From: Agrostemma githago
Taxonomy: Eukaryota; Streptophyta; Magnoliopsida; Caryophyllales; Caryophyllaceae
Reading direction: 5' to 3'
Length of the DNA: 64,000 bases
Assembly: GCA_958450325.1 (NCBI GenBank)
Contig: OY288243.1
Coordinates: forward strand, 30,281,844-30,345,843
This document shows positions 11,501-21,806 of this stretch, in pieces. The notes under the pieces are model-generated. The model had not been told where the DNA came from. It saw nothing but the letters and a program-made list of their open reading frames with translations, and did not search any database. How positions within the stretch are numbered: the stretch's first letter is position 1; each line of letters opens with the position of its first letter. A program made the translations under genes and the position numbers.

Positions 11501-14422
11501 TCTAAATATATTTGTTGGTTTAATTAAATAAAGACGTTCAAGTATTTAATTTAGTGTTTGCCGTAAAATCCTATTTATAATTTTATCGTCGAAACTAATA
11601 ATAATTAGGGAATTTTAGCTTTATAACTTTCGAAAATACCCTAATTAGTATTATTAAATATTTTTTAGATGTCTCTAATCATTTTATAACACTTGTACGA
11701 TATTTTAATAGTTTCATAAAATCAAATGTTCTTACTTTAATAATTAATATCGTTAAGGCCGAAAGTATTAGTTTTATAAATCTATATCGTTTACTAAAAT
11801 GTGGTATTAGTATGAACTAATATTTTCACTACTTTGATATGATGCTATTTTTAGTAAAGTTTCTAAAAATAGAAGTTTCCTAAAATAGAAAGTTTCCTCT
11901 TTTAGAATATAAATGTTTACTTCTTTTATCCTCATATTGTTTATGATGAATACATCTTTTAAATATCGATAATGGTTTGTTTTGGAGTTATGGAATAAGG
12001 ACAAGTGTGGGTTTAGAGTAATATAGTCTGGGATGTACGTTTTGCCATCAACTGTAAGGCTGGTGTGTCTTTATGGGGCGCATTGGTTGTTGAACTGAGC
12101 ATGGTTTGTGTTCAGGAGAGTGTATATTTACCTTAAACTTAGATATCGCATCGTATAAGTCGCGTCGGGTTGAACTGGGTATGGTTTGTATCCAGGAGGG
12201 GTGTACATTACTTAAGCCAGGACCTCGCTGCACGCAGTCCTGTTATGGTTGAGTTGCCTAGTTAGAGACCAAAGTCTAATTTGTTTTGACTAAGTTCTCA
12301 AAACTAGTTTTTAGTATTATCCTAGTGAAAGTCTAGATTCTACATTAATCCTATCCATAACGCCATTTTGATTATTTTATTTATTATCGATATAAATTGG
12401 CGCAGGTTGGCAAATATCTTTATGTGTCTTCGGAAACCCCTTTTGAATAATTTGTTCGACACTAAATCTTATTTTAATATGATGTTTTACTATTTTCCAT
12501 TTTTACTATTTTTCCTATATTAGTAATTACTGTTTTAAAATCCTGTTATACGGCTGGGAGAACGTTGACGTTGCTCCCCACTGATTGTGGCTGTTATGTT
12601 TTAACATGGCAGGTATACGTGTTTATTTTCCGGTGGGTGTGGGCTAGCAAGCAGTCTTGGATCCTGCTGATCTTTTAATAATCATGTTTTAAGGATTGTT
12701 TAACCTCTTTATGGATTGTTTTAAATTTTAGCCATTTTTATGTATGGCGCATGTTTGACTTTACCAATTTAATTTATTAAGACATAGTTCTGTGTGTTTT
12801 AATCCCGACTCTACAGTGTTTCCGCCACTGTATCGCGCTAGAATTTTTAGGGGATTACAAGAATAATAATAAAAAAAGAGCGAAATTGCTTTCTTCGGAA
12901 AATTGATGATTTTATTAAAACGCGTACAAATATTGCGTAATTTGCACTCGACTTAATATTTTCGATATTCGTCGTATTCAATATTCGATTATGAAATCGA
13001 TATTAAATACTTGGAATAATTTATACTCGATTTTGATTTTGATGCTCGTTATATCCCATACCCGATTATGGAATCGATATGAAATACTAGAGTGAAAAAA
13101 TAAAGAAAATAATATAAGTCGTTTTAAATTAACTAGCACGATATAAATTTTCTCCGCGTTTATTAATGTCGTAATTAATCCAATTGAATTAGAGGACATC
13201 TATATTAGCATCAACGAAAATCGTGTTAATTAATTTATTTGACTAAATCATTAGATTCGACATCCAATTATGGAATTGGTATCGAATCTAATAGATTATA
13301 ATTTAATTAAAAAAACTCGACTTGATTCCCTCCGCATCCCGACATCATAATTAATTCTTGCGAATTGTTTGATGTCGGATCCGCATCAACAGGTTTCGAC
13401 CCTTATTAAATATAATGCTTGTTTTTGAGAAATAATGTAAATATACGACTAATGATAATGATGCAAACGAAATAAAAAAAATATTGTTTAAGTTAACTTA
13501 TCTCAATAATCAAATAATCGGGGTATTGGAACAAGCGACCGTCAACGCTGTGTGCAGTACACTTGTATATTCGTGTTTCCTTATTCCGATACCCCTCTTA
13601 TTCGACACAAATCGATAAGTATTTTAATGTTTTGTATTAGTATTATCGATATTATGATGCAATAAAGGAAAAAAAATAAAAAAAAAATTAAAAAAAGTAA
13701 GAAAAAGCGAAGACGATGACGAGAGGAAGAGAAGAAGGAGAGAACGGGGTTTTGACACCCTCAACCTACATGTTCTTGTCTCGGATCGAACTCGTAACCG
13801 TGGCTTTAACACAAGAGTCTTCGAGGTTTTATGGAGGTTAAGTTATGGTGGCTCGGGATTGATTTCTAAAACTAGGTTTAGGGTTTTTTTGCTAGTGTAG
13901 AATTGCTAGGGTTTGATTAGGGTTTGTAATAGATGTTGTATGTGTGTGTAGGGTTGCTCTAGGTTTTTTTTTCAATGTCTGAAAGTGTGTTGCATGGGGG
14001 TGTTTATATAGGCATGGTCATGCACTTTGGTGTCTAGGGTTTTGCCTTGACGGACTTGACCTGATGGCCCGTCTGAAGATGGACTGTTGATTTTGCTTCT
14101 TGAGTTGGACTTTTGATGTTGTGAATGGTTGTTTTGTAAGTCTCGGAAACGACCTTGACCAGGGTTGACCCAATCGCAAAAAGTCGGTTTTAATTCAGGT
14201 GTCGGTTTTGGCCCAAATTAGTCTTGTTTGGCTCGGAACGGTCCGCTGGGCCTGGATTCGAGGTTGATTTTGTGAGATTTGTACTCTGTAAGTGTGTTAG
14301 CCAGCGATTAATGGATTTGAGCCCGTATCCGAGCGCATAGAAGCACGTTAGCGTTCGATCATCATCGGGTGTTTTTTGGAAAGTGCCATAGACACCTGGC
14401 AGTCAAAATGCGGGTGTCTACA
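8585..14422 (-). repeat. 5' LTR of Tat element 1, split by a solo LTR
   Basis: On the plus strand it runs from TGTGGACATG to GGTGTCTACA (TG...CA ends). The primer site abuts the left (U5) end. Removing the nested solo LTR 9360-12859 and one TSD copy leaves about 2.33 kb, against 2.61 kb for the LTR at 49519-52129. A U3 TATA box (TATATAAA, minus strand) is at 14003-14010. Unlike the element 2 LTR it has no ACTCGATCGAGT array near the TATA box or in U5. The sequence just outside is gaatg (14423-14427); the matching TSD copy is off the window. Confidence 0.88.
9360..12859 (+). mobile_element. Solo LTR, 3.5 kb, long-LTR family (Ty3 chromovirus-like)
   Basis: Starts TGTAACACCC and ends GGATTACA, flanked by a perfect 5-bp target duplication agaat (9355-9359 and 12860-12864). 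No coding sequence and no second LTR, so it is the product of LTR-LTR recombination. A second copy in opposite orientation is at 40018-43534. LTR length and the TGTAACACCC start resemble Tekay/Del chromoviruses, but no protein domain confirms this. It splits element 1's 5' LTR between the TATA box and the primer site. Confidence 0.92.
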
Positions 14423-14767
14423 GAATGACATCTCTACCAAAGAAAACTTTAGCCTCCCTCAACGAAGAAAGGTCCAAAAAATGACAAAACCGCGCTACAT
14501 AAGCATCATCTCCTGAAGGCACACAAGGCCGAACCGAATTCCACCCTCCTATAGCCTCTAGCTCTTCGGGGAGAAGACGAATTTTACCCCCCAGGAAAAG
14601 CAAAAACATTGCCTTTTGAGTCCCAAAACTTATGTTAATAAGTCATCTTGTATCTTGACTCGACTCAGCGCAACGATCATTGACAAACCGTCATTTGAAC
14701 AAACCCCGGGGTCGCATTTCTTAAAATAACCCACCCACTCGGTTAGGAGATTCCCGAAACCTGACAT
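14423..14767 (-). pseudogene. PMD-a antisense gene of element E, N-terminal fragment
   Basis: The start ATG at 14767-14765 begins MSGFGNLLTEW, matching the MLGFGRLLTEW start of the copy at 25490. The frame breaks near 14630, and a second frame continues with LPEELEAIGGW, the counterpart of LPEEIASIGGW in the intact protein at 52817. It stops abruptly at 14422 where the element 1 LTR begins. So this PMD gene has a frameshift and is truncated by insertion. Confidence 0.75.
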
Positions 14768-14838
14768 GACCATGAATATGGATATTTTAGACCCTATGGA
14801 TATTCTAGTATGTCTAAAACAAACACCCACAACTCGTG

Positions 14839-14988
14839 TATATAGCCCTAATCCCACAACATTTAGGAAACAACAAAAATTTCCATAAACAGGGCTTGAA
14901 CCCCCCAGGCCCAGGCGCCCAAGTCTCCAGCCGCCCGAGCCTAGGTGACCCGGAACCCGAAAGCCATAGCCCAGGCGCCTATCCCTAA
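14839..14988 (-). promoter_or_regulatory. Promoter of the PMD-a gene: TATA box and upstream AGGCGCC palindromes
   Basis: TATATA at 14839-14844 lies about 70 bases upstream of the PMD-a ATG. Upstream of it (about 14905-14980) is GC-rich sequence with repeated AGGCGCC/GGCGCCT motifs. The same arrangement precedes the paralogue at 25490 (TATA 25566-25573, GC motifs 25622-25730). Confidence 0.55.
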
Positions 14989-14993
14989 GCAGA

Positions 14994-16476
14994 TGATAAG
15001 CTAGTCGTATACCTATCAAAGATAACCAACTTAGGTCTAACTAAAAATATAGCTAGGGAAGTCAGGTCGAATCCACAGGGAGACAAATAAATTCTACTTG
15101 CAATTAAAGTCTATCTAAGTAACTAAATTGGGGGTTTTGTTTGTTTGTTTTAACTAATCTAAAATAGTGAAAGAAAGAGAATTAAAGGAGAAGAAATAAC
15201 TAAAATAAATAAGATGAATAAAGATGAATAAATATAGAGAGAAAACTAGGATCGTCGGTTCACCATGAATTTCCTATGGTCACGGTCTAGGTCACAGGTC
15301 TGTCGCAAATATTGGTCTAAGGGGTAGTGAAAAGGTCCTTTCGGTCCGCTATTCACCCTAGAATGCTTCTAACGGCTTCCGATCTTATTAGGGCAAACTA
15401 ATGTGTTGTAGCAGCTCTAACTCTTACCAGGCTTCCGATCTTAGGTTCGAGTTCACCAATTCAATTAATCAATTACGTCGACTTAATCAATTAATCTCAA
15501 TTAAATGCTACAATTAACAACTCAGACGCAATATCGTAGACAGATCTATAAACTAATTAGCAATCATATTCAATTCATGGATCCCCTAAATCCTAGCAAG
15601 GAAAATTAGCTACTCATGGAGAAATTTATGACAACAATAATAAAGATGATAAATAAATTAAGCATAGTGAATAGATCTAAAGAGAAATTAAGAATAAAAG
15701 AAATAATAAGATTAAGAGAGAAAGAATTAAGAACAAAGAGAATAAGAAGGAACAAAGAAAGAATTATATTACCGAGTTTAATGGAAGAGTAGAAAAGAAT
15801 TCATAAATCTAGATCTAAAAGTTTAGGGTAGAGAGAAATTTAAAGAGAATAGTCTAAAGAAAAGTCTAAAGAGAATTATAAGCATACAAGAAGAGGTTAT
15901 AGAATTCTAGTCTAATAGTTTCTTAAATACTAAGCTAAAACAAAAGCTCAAAAGTCTTATTAACCCTAAAAATCAAATTAGGAAAGTCTCGGTCTTTGTC
16001 CAGTCTCGAGAATAGTCGGTCGAGAATTTTGAATAGTCGGTCGACTATATGGATAGTCGGTCGACTATTAGGATAGTCGTTCGACTATTGTTCTCAGCAC
16101 TGCGCGCTCAACTTCAAACGTTTGCCATTACTTCATTACTTCTTCAAATCGGGCGTGTACTATACCGTTGGAAAGCTAAGAGAAAGAGCTTTCCAACGCA
16201 ACTAAAATCAGCTCAATTGGACTTGTAGAACTCAAGATATTCACGTTTAAAGTAGACCCATTTGGAAACGATCATTCTCTTTTCTTATTTCGCAAAAGAT
16301 TTCATCTTTAAGCACGATTTTTGCCTTGTTTATGCATCAACGGGTTCAAACCTGCATAAGATGCAATATAACCACAAAGTATCAAATTCGGGGGAAAATA
16401 GTAGACAATGCTACTCGATATGCATGGAAATGCGTGCGTAAAAGACGGAATAATCATATATAAATTGCACGCATCA
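14994..16476 (-). mobile_element. Solo LTR (D-like family) with AGTCGGTCGACT array
   Basis: Starts TGATAAGCTAG and ends GCACGCATCA, with a perfect 5-bp duplication gcaga at 14989-14993 and 16477-16481; length 1483 bp. The U5 side resembles element D (a TCGAATCCACAGGGA block near 15068, against TCGAATCCACGGGGA in D), which sets the minus orientation. It interrupts the upstream region of PMD-a. Four palindrome copies lie at 16014-16086. Confidence 0.9.
16011..16089. repeat. Palindrome array AGTCGGTCGACT in a solo LTR
   Basis: Four units start at 16014, 16035, 16055 and 16075, a pitch of 21, 20 and 20 bp. The first has a decayed right arm and the last has GTTC in the centre. The array is in the U3 half of the LTR. 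A weak TATA-like element is further left on the minus strand. Confidence 0.9.
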
Positions 16477-16481
16477 GCAGA

Positions 16482-17193
16482 TAACCACTCAAGCGACCGA
16501 AAAATAGAGAGGTCGATCCCGTGTTGTCACCATAACTACCACCTGACATCTCAAACGTCGGGAACGACCTCCCGAAGTCACTAAAACCCTCTCCAGAGAC
16601 CGAAATACCCATGCAGGAGCTGCAAGGACACCTTTCACCCGTCGGACACACCAGACTTAGGCGTCTTTTCATTTTTTTTGTTTTAAGGGGACAAGCTACC
16701 CCACCTAAGCGTGTTTTAGCCTTTAACAGTTATTGTCAAGTCGCGTCTGTAGCCCAATAAGGCACTGTTATGAGTATGCAAAAAGTGGTCTAACTTTTTT
16801 TCAAAAGTTGCCTGGATTTTAGTTTCGACCTCGTTATGAATGTCAAAACAACTACACTCGTCTTCTAATACACTCGGTCAGAGCACGTTAACGCCTTACA
16901 TCTCGCCCGTCTCGAGTCAAAACATTTTAATCGACGTACTATCTGATCTGATTCCCGGCCCAAACCAACGCATTTCAAAACGTCCGAAAAATTGTTTTCG
17001 TACTCTCGTGCAACCCCAACGCATCCTAAACTAAGATTAAATCGCAAATAAATGAACGCGAAGTGATTACTTCTCAATCTAGATCAACAATTCACCAAAC
17101 GAAAACACAAGACTAATCCAACTAATTCAAATCCTAAAAATCTCAAGAAAATATACAAAACATACAAAGTCATACACAAATCGAGTTTATAGA
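16482..17193. other. Spacer between PMD-a promoter and PMD-b gene of element E
   Basis: No gene. It is homologous to about 25730-26330 plus 33989-34120, where the same two PMD genes are spaced apart in the second copy. Shared words include ATGTTTTAATCGACATACTA-like text (16922 region against 26205 region). Degenerate sequence only. Confidence 0.5.
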
Positions 17194-18715
17194 CTAAGGA
17201 GGACCTCTAGAAGCCGCACCAATGGCTATCATGAGCTCACCAAGGTTGTCAGCCAAACCTAGGTTCTCTAGAAAAAAGGTAGGAGACTCACTACCGTCCA
17301 TCCCCGACAACATATCCAAGGTAGTCGTCTCGGGAATCCCTCCAACATCCTCGGTAGCACCCGTGACGTGACCCGTAGCCTCAGCCTCTCTCTCCCTCTC
17401 AACCCGATGCCTAGCCTCACCCTGCGCGGAGGTCTCGTTCTGAGACCGAGCCACCCGCTCCTAATGTTGAGCAATCTCGTCGTCCCGAGATTGCAGGAGC
17501 TGTCGCACCTCAGCTGCTTCCGCCTCAAACTCGATCATCCGAATCTCCAGCTGTCCCACCATATCGGGAATGTCCTGCAAGCATAACCCGCACTTGAGGA
17601 AAACATACAAACAATCTAAGAGCGAACCCTAGGTACACACACTCACCGATCGAGGCCCCGAAGTGTCATGGGGGACTCTCGAGGCATAGGCTCGGAAGCA
17701 GTTGGCGGCCTGCCACAACCGCTGATGGCAAGCCAACAAAACCTGAAAGGTCAAACCACGCAAATTAGCCAAACCAATCCTAACTTTTAGAACCCGAATC
17801 CAAAACTGAAACTGAAACTTACCCGGTATACTCGGCCACGCCACTCCATCCCAGCCTCCATCTCCTCGGCGGAACACGGGGGGAGAGGCTCAGTGAAAGC
17901 AACCCAAGCTGCATCTACCCTAAGCAGCGTCAATGGGAGGTCAGGGGGCTGAATAGCATTAGCCGGGTCAGCCAGCTGAGAGAGAATCAATTCGGATAGT
18001 CAGGAGCAAGTAAACACTAGATGATACAAACTTTAGAACCAAAGATTAAGCTCTTACCACGAGGCGGTAGCAAGCTAGCCGCTGGCTGACATGTGACAGA
18101 TAGGAGGCACCAGGCAACAGAAGTGCATCACCTCCTTCTCCATCCCTACCCTCGAGGACCTCTGCGGTGCTCGGTGGTCTAAACATGGTCTGGGAGGATC
18201 AACCGGCACCCTAAAGTCGTCATATAAGCATTGACGAACCAACCGCTCGCCCAGATACCAAACCGGGCGACACAACGCAGAAAGGAGCATCCTTCTAGCT
18301 CCAAGGCCTCAACTCCGCAGCCACGTACTCCGGCATATCTTCATAATTGGCCCAAGGACGAGCCAGAAACTACACAAACAAAACCAGCATCTCAATAAAT
18401 CCTAGACCTTGGGGGCTACTAAATAAAACAGGCAATAAAGAGAAAACTTACATCCACGAGGCGTAGCTGGTTAACCAGCACGTTCTCTGACGGGTAGTGG
18501 CTGATTGTACTCTTAGGCTGATCCAACCTCCACTCGATCCCCGCCGAGAATCTTGTCGGATGAACCTGCACCGTTTTAGGTGCCAAACAAGGAAAGTAGG
18601 AATAGATTCAAGCCTGCAATATCCCAAAACACCATTATCGAAAATAAGTCAAACTAAGTCGAACCCAAACTACAAAGACGGGAATTGCAACTGACCTCTA
18701 GTCCAAGGCCTGGAC
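17194..18715 (-). pseudogene. PMD-b, second PMD-like antisense gene of element E (3' exons, decayed)
   Basis: Collinear with 34122-35700. The last exon ends at 17194 with AASRGPP then a stop. An upstream exon encodes a charged helical stretch (VGQLEIRMIEFEAEAAEV), interrupted by a TAG at about 17460. Further right, 18075-18290 reads LGERLVRQCLYDDFRVP, typical of PMD proteins. Splice-like cag/gt borders separate the pieces. The N-terminal PMD part present in the second copy (35700-36240) is missing; homology stops at about 18715 and a short G-rich repeat takes over. Confidence 0.6.
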
Positions 18716-18716
18716 C

Positions 18717-18750
18717 GCTAGGGGCTAGGGGCTAGGGGCTAGGGGCTAGG
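18717..18750. repeat. Short tandem repeat (ctagggg, 7 bp)
   Basis: About four to five copies of a 7-bp unit directly follow the point where PMD-b homology ends, then the palindrome AGGCGCCT. It marks a rearrangement junction. Confidence 0.8.
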
Positions 18751-19080
18751 CGCCTGAGGATTGGGGCGCTGATGAATGCGCGTCTGAACAGCCCAGCATA
18801 GACTAAGACAGAAACAAACGAGGCTTAACCTCCGATATACACGAAACATGCACCCTTTAAAACAAGCAAACTAACGACGACGAAGCAATTACTAATCGAT
18901 ACCAATAAAGCACGCCCGTAACAGGAAAGATAATAAAACAAGCAAAAGAACCACGCTTAGCGAGAATGCCGCACTCGAGCACGTAATAAAACGAACCTGA
19001 TAAAGCAAAGCAAACCCGAACAAAATAAGACAAACCCGCAAAACAAAAGCAACTTAACTAAAACGAATAAACAACAGCAA
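18751..19080. other. Unassigned A-rich spacer of element E
   Basis: No frame or repeat recognised; A-rich on the plus strand. It leads into the tandem array. Confidence 0.4.
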
Positions 19081-19630
19081 TTTTAATTCGAGCGGATACT
19101 GACACGCCCGAAGGAGTCTTATACATCCACAACAATTTTAATTCGAGCGGATACTGACACGCTCGAAGGAGTCTTATACCTCCACAAAAATTTTAATTCG
19201 AGCGGATACTGACACGCTCGAAGGAGTCTTATACCTCCACAACAATTTTAATTCAAGCGGATACTGACACGCTCAAAGGAGTCTTATACCTCCATAACAA
19301 TTTTAATTCGAGCGGATACTAACACGCTCGAAGGAGACTTATACCTTCACAACAATTTTTATTCGAGCGGATACTGACACGCTCGAAGGAGTCTTATACC
19401 GTCACAACAATTTTAATTCGAGCGGATACTGACACGCTCGAAGGAGTCTTATACCTCCACAATAATTTTAATTTGAGCGGATACTGACACGCCCGAAGGA
19501 GTCTTATACCTCCACAACAATTTTAATTTGAGCGGATACTGACACGCTCGAAGGAGTCTTATACCTCCACAACAATTTTAATTCGAGCGGATACTGACAC
19601 GCTCGAAGGAGTCTTATACCTCACAGCATT
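19081..19630. repeat. Tandem array, 55-bp unit, ten copies
   Basis: Units begin with ttttaatt at 19081, 19136 and every 55 bases to 19576. Each contains a dyad TTCGAGCG, ten bases, CGCTCGAA, that could form a hairpin. Copies are nearly identical. Tandem repeats in the 3' untranslated region are established for Tat/Ogre/Retand elements and are a known source of satellites. Confidence 0.95.
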
Positions 19631-20030
19631 TTCGAGCCCGAGGGGTCATAAGCATCCCGAAGGCGATTTTTCGAGTGGAGACTTACGCCCTCGAATATTT
19701 TATCTTGTTTCATTTTTTCCAAGGGGTCATAAGCATCCCGAAGGCGATTGTTCGAGTGGAGACTGACGCCCTCAAATATTTTATCTTGTTTTATTTTGTC
19801 CAAGGGATGATAGGCACTCCGAAGGCATCTGTTCAAGTTGATACTGACGCCCTCGAACATTTTATCTTGTTTTAGTTTGTCCAAGGGGTCATAGGCATCC
19901 CGAAGGTAATTGTTCGAGTGGATACTGACGCCCTCGAACATTTTATTTTATTTTCGTGCCCAAGGGGTCATAAGCATCTCAAAAGGCATTTCATTAAGTC
20001 TGAGGGGTCATAGGCATCCACAAACATTTT
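19631..20030 (-). repeat. Tandem array, 81-bp unit, about five copies
   Basis: The aggggtcata word recurs at 19641, 19722, 19803 (variant), 19884, 19963 and 20003, so the main period is 81 bp. 81 is 27 codons, and on the minus strand a frame at 19621-19941 stays open for 106 codons as 27-residue repeats (core FEGVSLHSNNRLRDAYDPL). The unit contains GTTCGAG...CTCGAAC, related to the dyad of the adjacent 55-bp array. Translation is not shown. Confidence 0.9.
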
Positions 20031-20324
20031 CTTCCACATACACTGATTAGTCTAGTTTAGTAGGGATTAATAAGGGTCACTTAGTTGACTATTTTGTAGA
20101 TTTGGGTGTGTTTTGACAGATTATTGTGTGCATGTCGTAATTGATGGGTTAATATAATAAAATGTGTAATTAGGTGGATTAAAGGGTGAAAAGTAATATG
20201 GGTTGTAATTGAAATGTTTATTGGGTTAAAGTGTCAACAATCCTTTGGAAGTGAAGACAAATCAAGCCCGAAGTTAAGTGGAAGCCCAGACCAAGTAGAA
20301 GAAAGAAGTGGAGGATTTCTAAAA

Positions 20325-20389
20325 TCCGCTGCCAGCGGATTTTCCAAATTCCGCTGCCAGCGGATTTCCAAAAATCCGCTGCCAGCGGC
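20325..20389. repeat. Palindrome array TCCGCTGCCAGCGGA, three copies
   Basis: Units start at 20325, 20350 and 20375, an exact 25-bp pitch. The array is about 175 bases upstream of the LTR TATA box. Arms are CCGCTG/CAGCGG around a central C, so this array lacks the CGRTCG core of the others. Confidence 0.95.
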
Positions 20390-20563
20390 AGAAATTTATG
20401 CATAGGATTCCTTCTTAGATTCTTTTTCGCATAGGATTCATTCTCTAGTCTTTTGATCTTCTTCTTTACTCACCTCTTTTATTCTTCTTCTTCATTATGA
20501 TCATTTTTATGAGGCATTTTATGAGGCTTTATGAGCCATTGATGAAGATGCTCCATGGATGAC

Positions 20564-20571
20564 TATATAAA
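20564..20571 (+). promoter_or_regulatory. TATA box of the solo LTR
   Basis: TATATAAA in the context gactatataaagagg, followed by a leader-like AC/T-rich stretch (catcatccaacacatc). It fits the U3/R border of a plus-strand LTR. Confidence 0.7.
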
Positions 20572-21789
20572 GAGGAGAAGTTCACCATCATATTCATCAT
20601 CCAACACATCAATCATCACTTGTAATTCTCAAAAACACATAGTTTCTATCATATTTTCTAGCTTATTTTTGCAAGTAGTTCATTTGTATGGAGGGCTAAG
20701 TTCTTATTCTTGGAACAAGTAGTTGAAGCCTTTCAAGTTAGTGAATTGTAAGACTCATTTCTATTTTATTTTTATATTAGAATATCAAGTTTAATTTGCA
20801 TTATTTCTTGGTTTGTTAATTCATCTTCTAGCTTGATCACCTAGTTTTTGTTAGTGATAAACCATTGCTAGAATAGTTAAATGAATCTTTTGTTTGTTTA
20901 AACTATATCCGAGTAGCAAATATAATTCACCAATTCGCATGCTTTTCATCGTTGTTGAGTTATAAAGATTAAACTTGTATGAAACAAAGTGATACCGCTT
21001 GAGTAATCATTCTTCATCTTTGCTAAATTCCATCGTTTTAATCTACATATTGATACGATTTAGACGCTTGATTTAAGTTGACAATATCGTAAGGGTTGTT
21101 TGAGTATGCTTCTCATATCTTATAACTATTAATAAGTGGAATTAGAAGTCGATTAAACTTCATAGCAAAGTATTCTAATATAAATTGTAAAGTAGACGAG
21201 TCAATGATCAATTCGTTAAACTTGATGGTGGATAGTGCTTGGTCCAAGTATTTTTCTCATATTTGTTACATCGGTTATTCATATTAGTTTATTTAGCTAA
21301 TTTATTTTATTAGTTTTTTTTAGACTTAGAAACAACGCATTAAAATCCCCCCATTTGGTTACTTTTATATAGATTTGCACACACTTAAACGGCATAATCA
21401 CCTTCCTTGTGGGTTCGACCCCTACTTTCACTAACTACTAGTTTGTGTTAGAAGTGGATAAATATTGTAATTTGGAGGCTCACGACAAGTCTAGCCATAC
21501 ACGCTTGACGCTTCACACACACACGATAGATATGCTCGAATGGATTCTTGAGCATCCGAAAAGGCAAAACACACGTACATGAAGAACCTAGAACAAGATG
21601 ACAAGAACCGACCCAGGCCCAGGCAAGCAACCACAGGCAGAGACGTCGGGTATGGTTTCTGAACTTCGGCTGGCGAGCCTCAACACGTAGTCTAACGGAC
21701 TTAAATCGACCCGACCGGACAGCCACCAGGTCGTAATCCTCGATTGACCTGGGTGGCTATACTTTGACTCTCGCCTTGTCCAAGCCTCA

Positions 21790-21806
21790 GTCAAAGTGGG
21801 GGCTTC
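21790..21806 (+). promoter_or_regulatory. Polypurine tract of element E
   Basis: gtcaaagtgggggcttc directly precedes the LTR start TGTAGACACCC. On the opposite strand, element 2 has AGTCAGAGTGGGGGCTC (52130-52146) in the same place. The sequence to the left (21640-21790) also matches the 3' region of element 2. Confidence 0.8.

Larger units (their letters stand above)
1..14422 (-). mobile_element. Ty3/gypsy Tat-clade (Retand/Ogre-type) retrotransposon, element 1
   Basis: Minus-strand element, so its 5' LTR is on the right. Visible parts from right to left: 5' LTR 8585-14422 (split by a solo LTR), primer site 8564-8581, leader 7508-8563, gag-pol 1121-7507, and an antisense PMD gene running off the left edge. 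The 3' LTR is outside the window. The clade call rests on the dual RNase H (gRNH then aRNH), the tRNA-Arg primer site and the antisense PMD gene. It was inserted into the PMD gene of an older related element (14423 onward). The polyprotein is intact, but the 3.5 kb insertion between promoter and primer site probably silences it. Confidence 0.9.
20044..21497 (+). mobile_element. Solo LTR (D-like family) with TCCGCTGCCAGCGGA array
   Basis: Begins TGATTAGTCTAGTTT and ends GACAAGTCTAGCCA, flanked by tacac on both sides (20039-20043 and 21498-21502); 1454 bp. Start and end resemble element D read on its own strand (TGATAAGTGTAGTTT; GACAAATCCCTACCATCA). A TATA box (TATATAAA) is at 20564-20571. It lies at the edge of the tandem arrays of element E. 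Confidence 0.82.
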
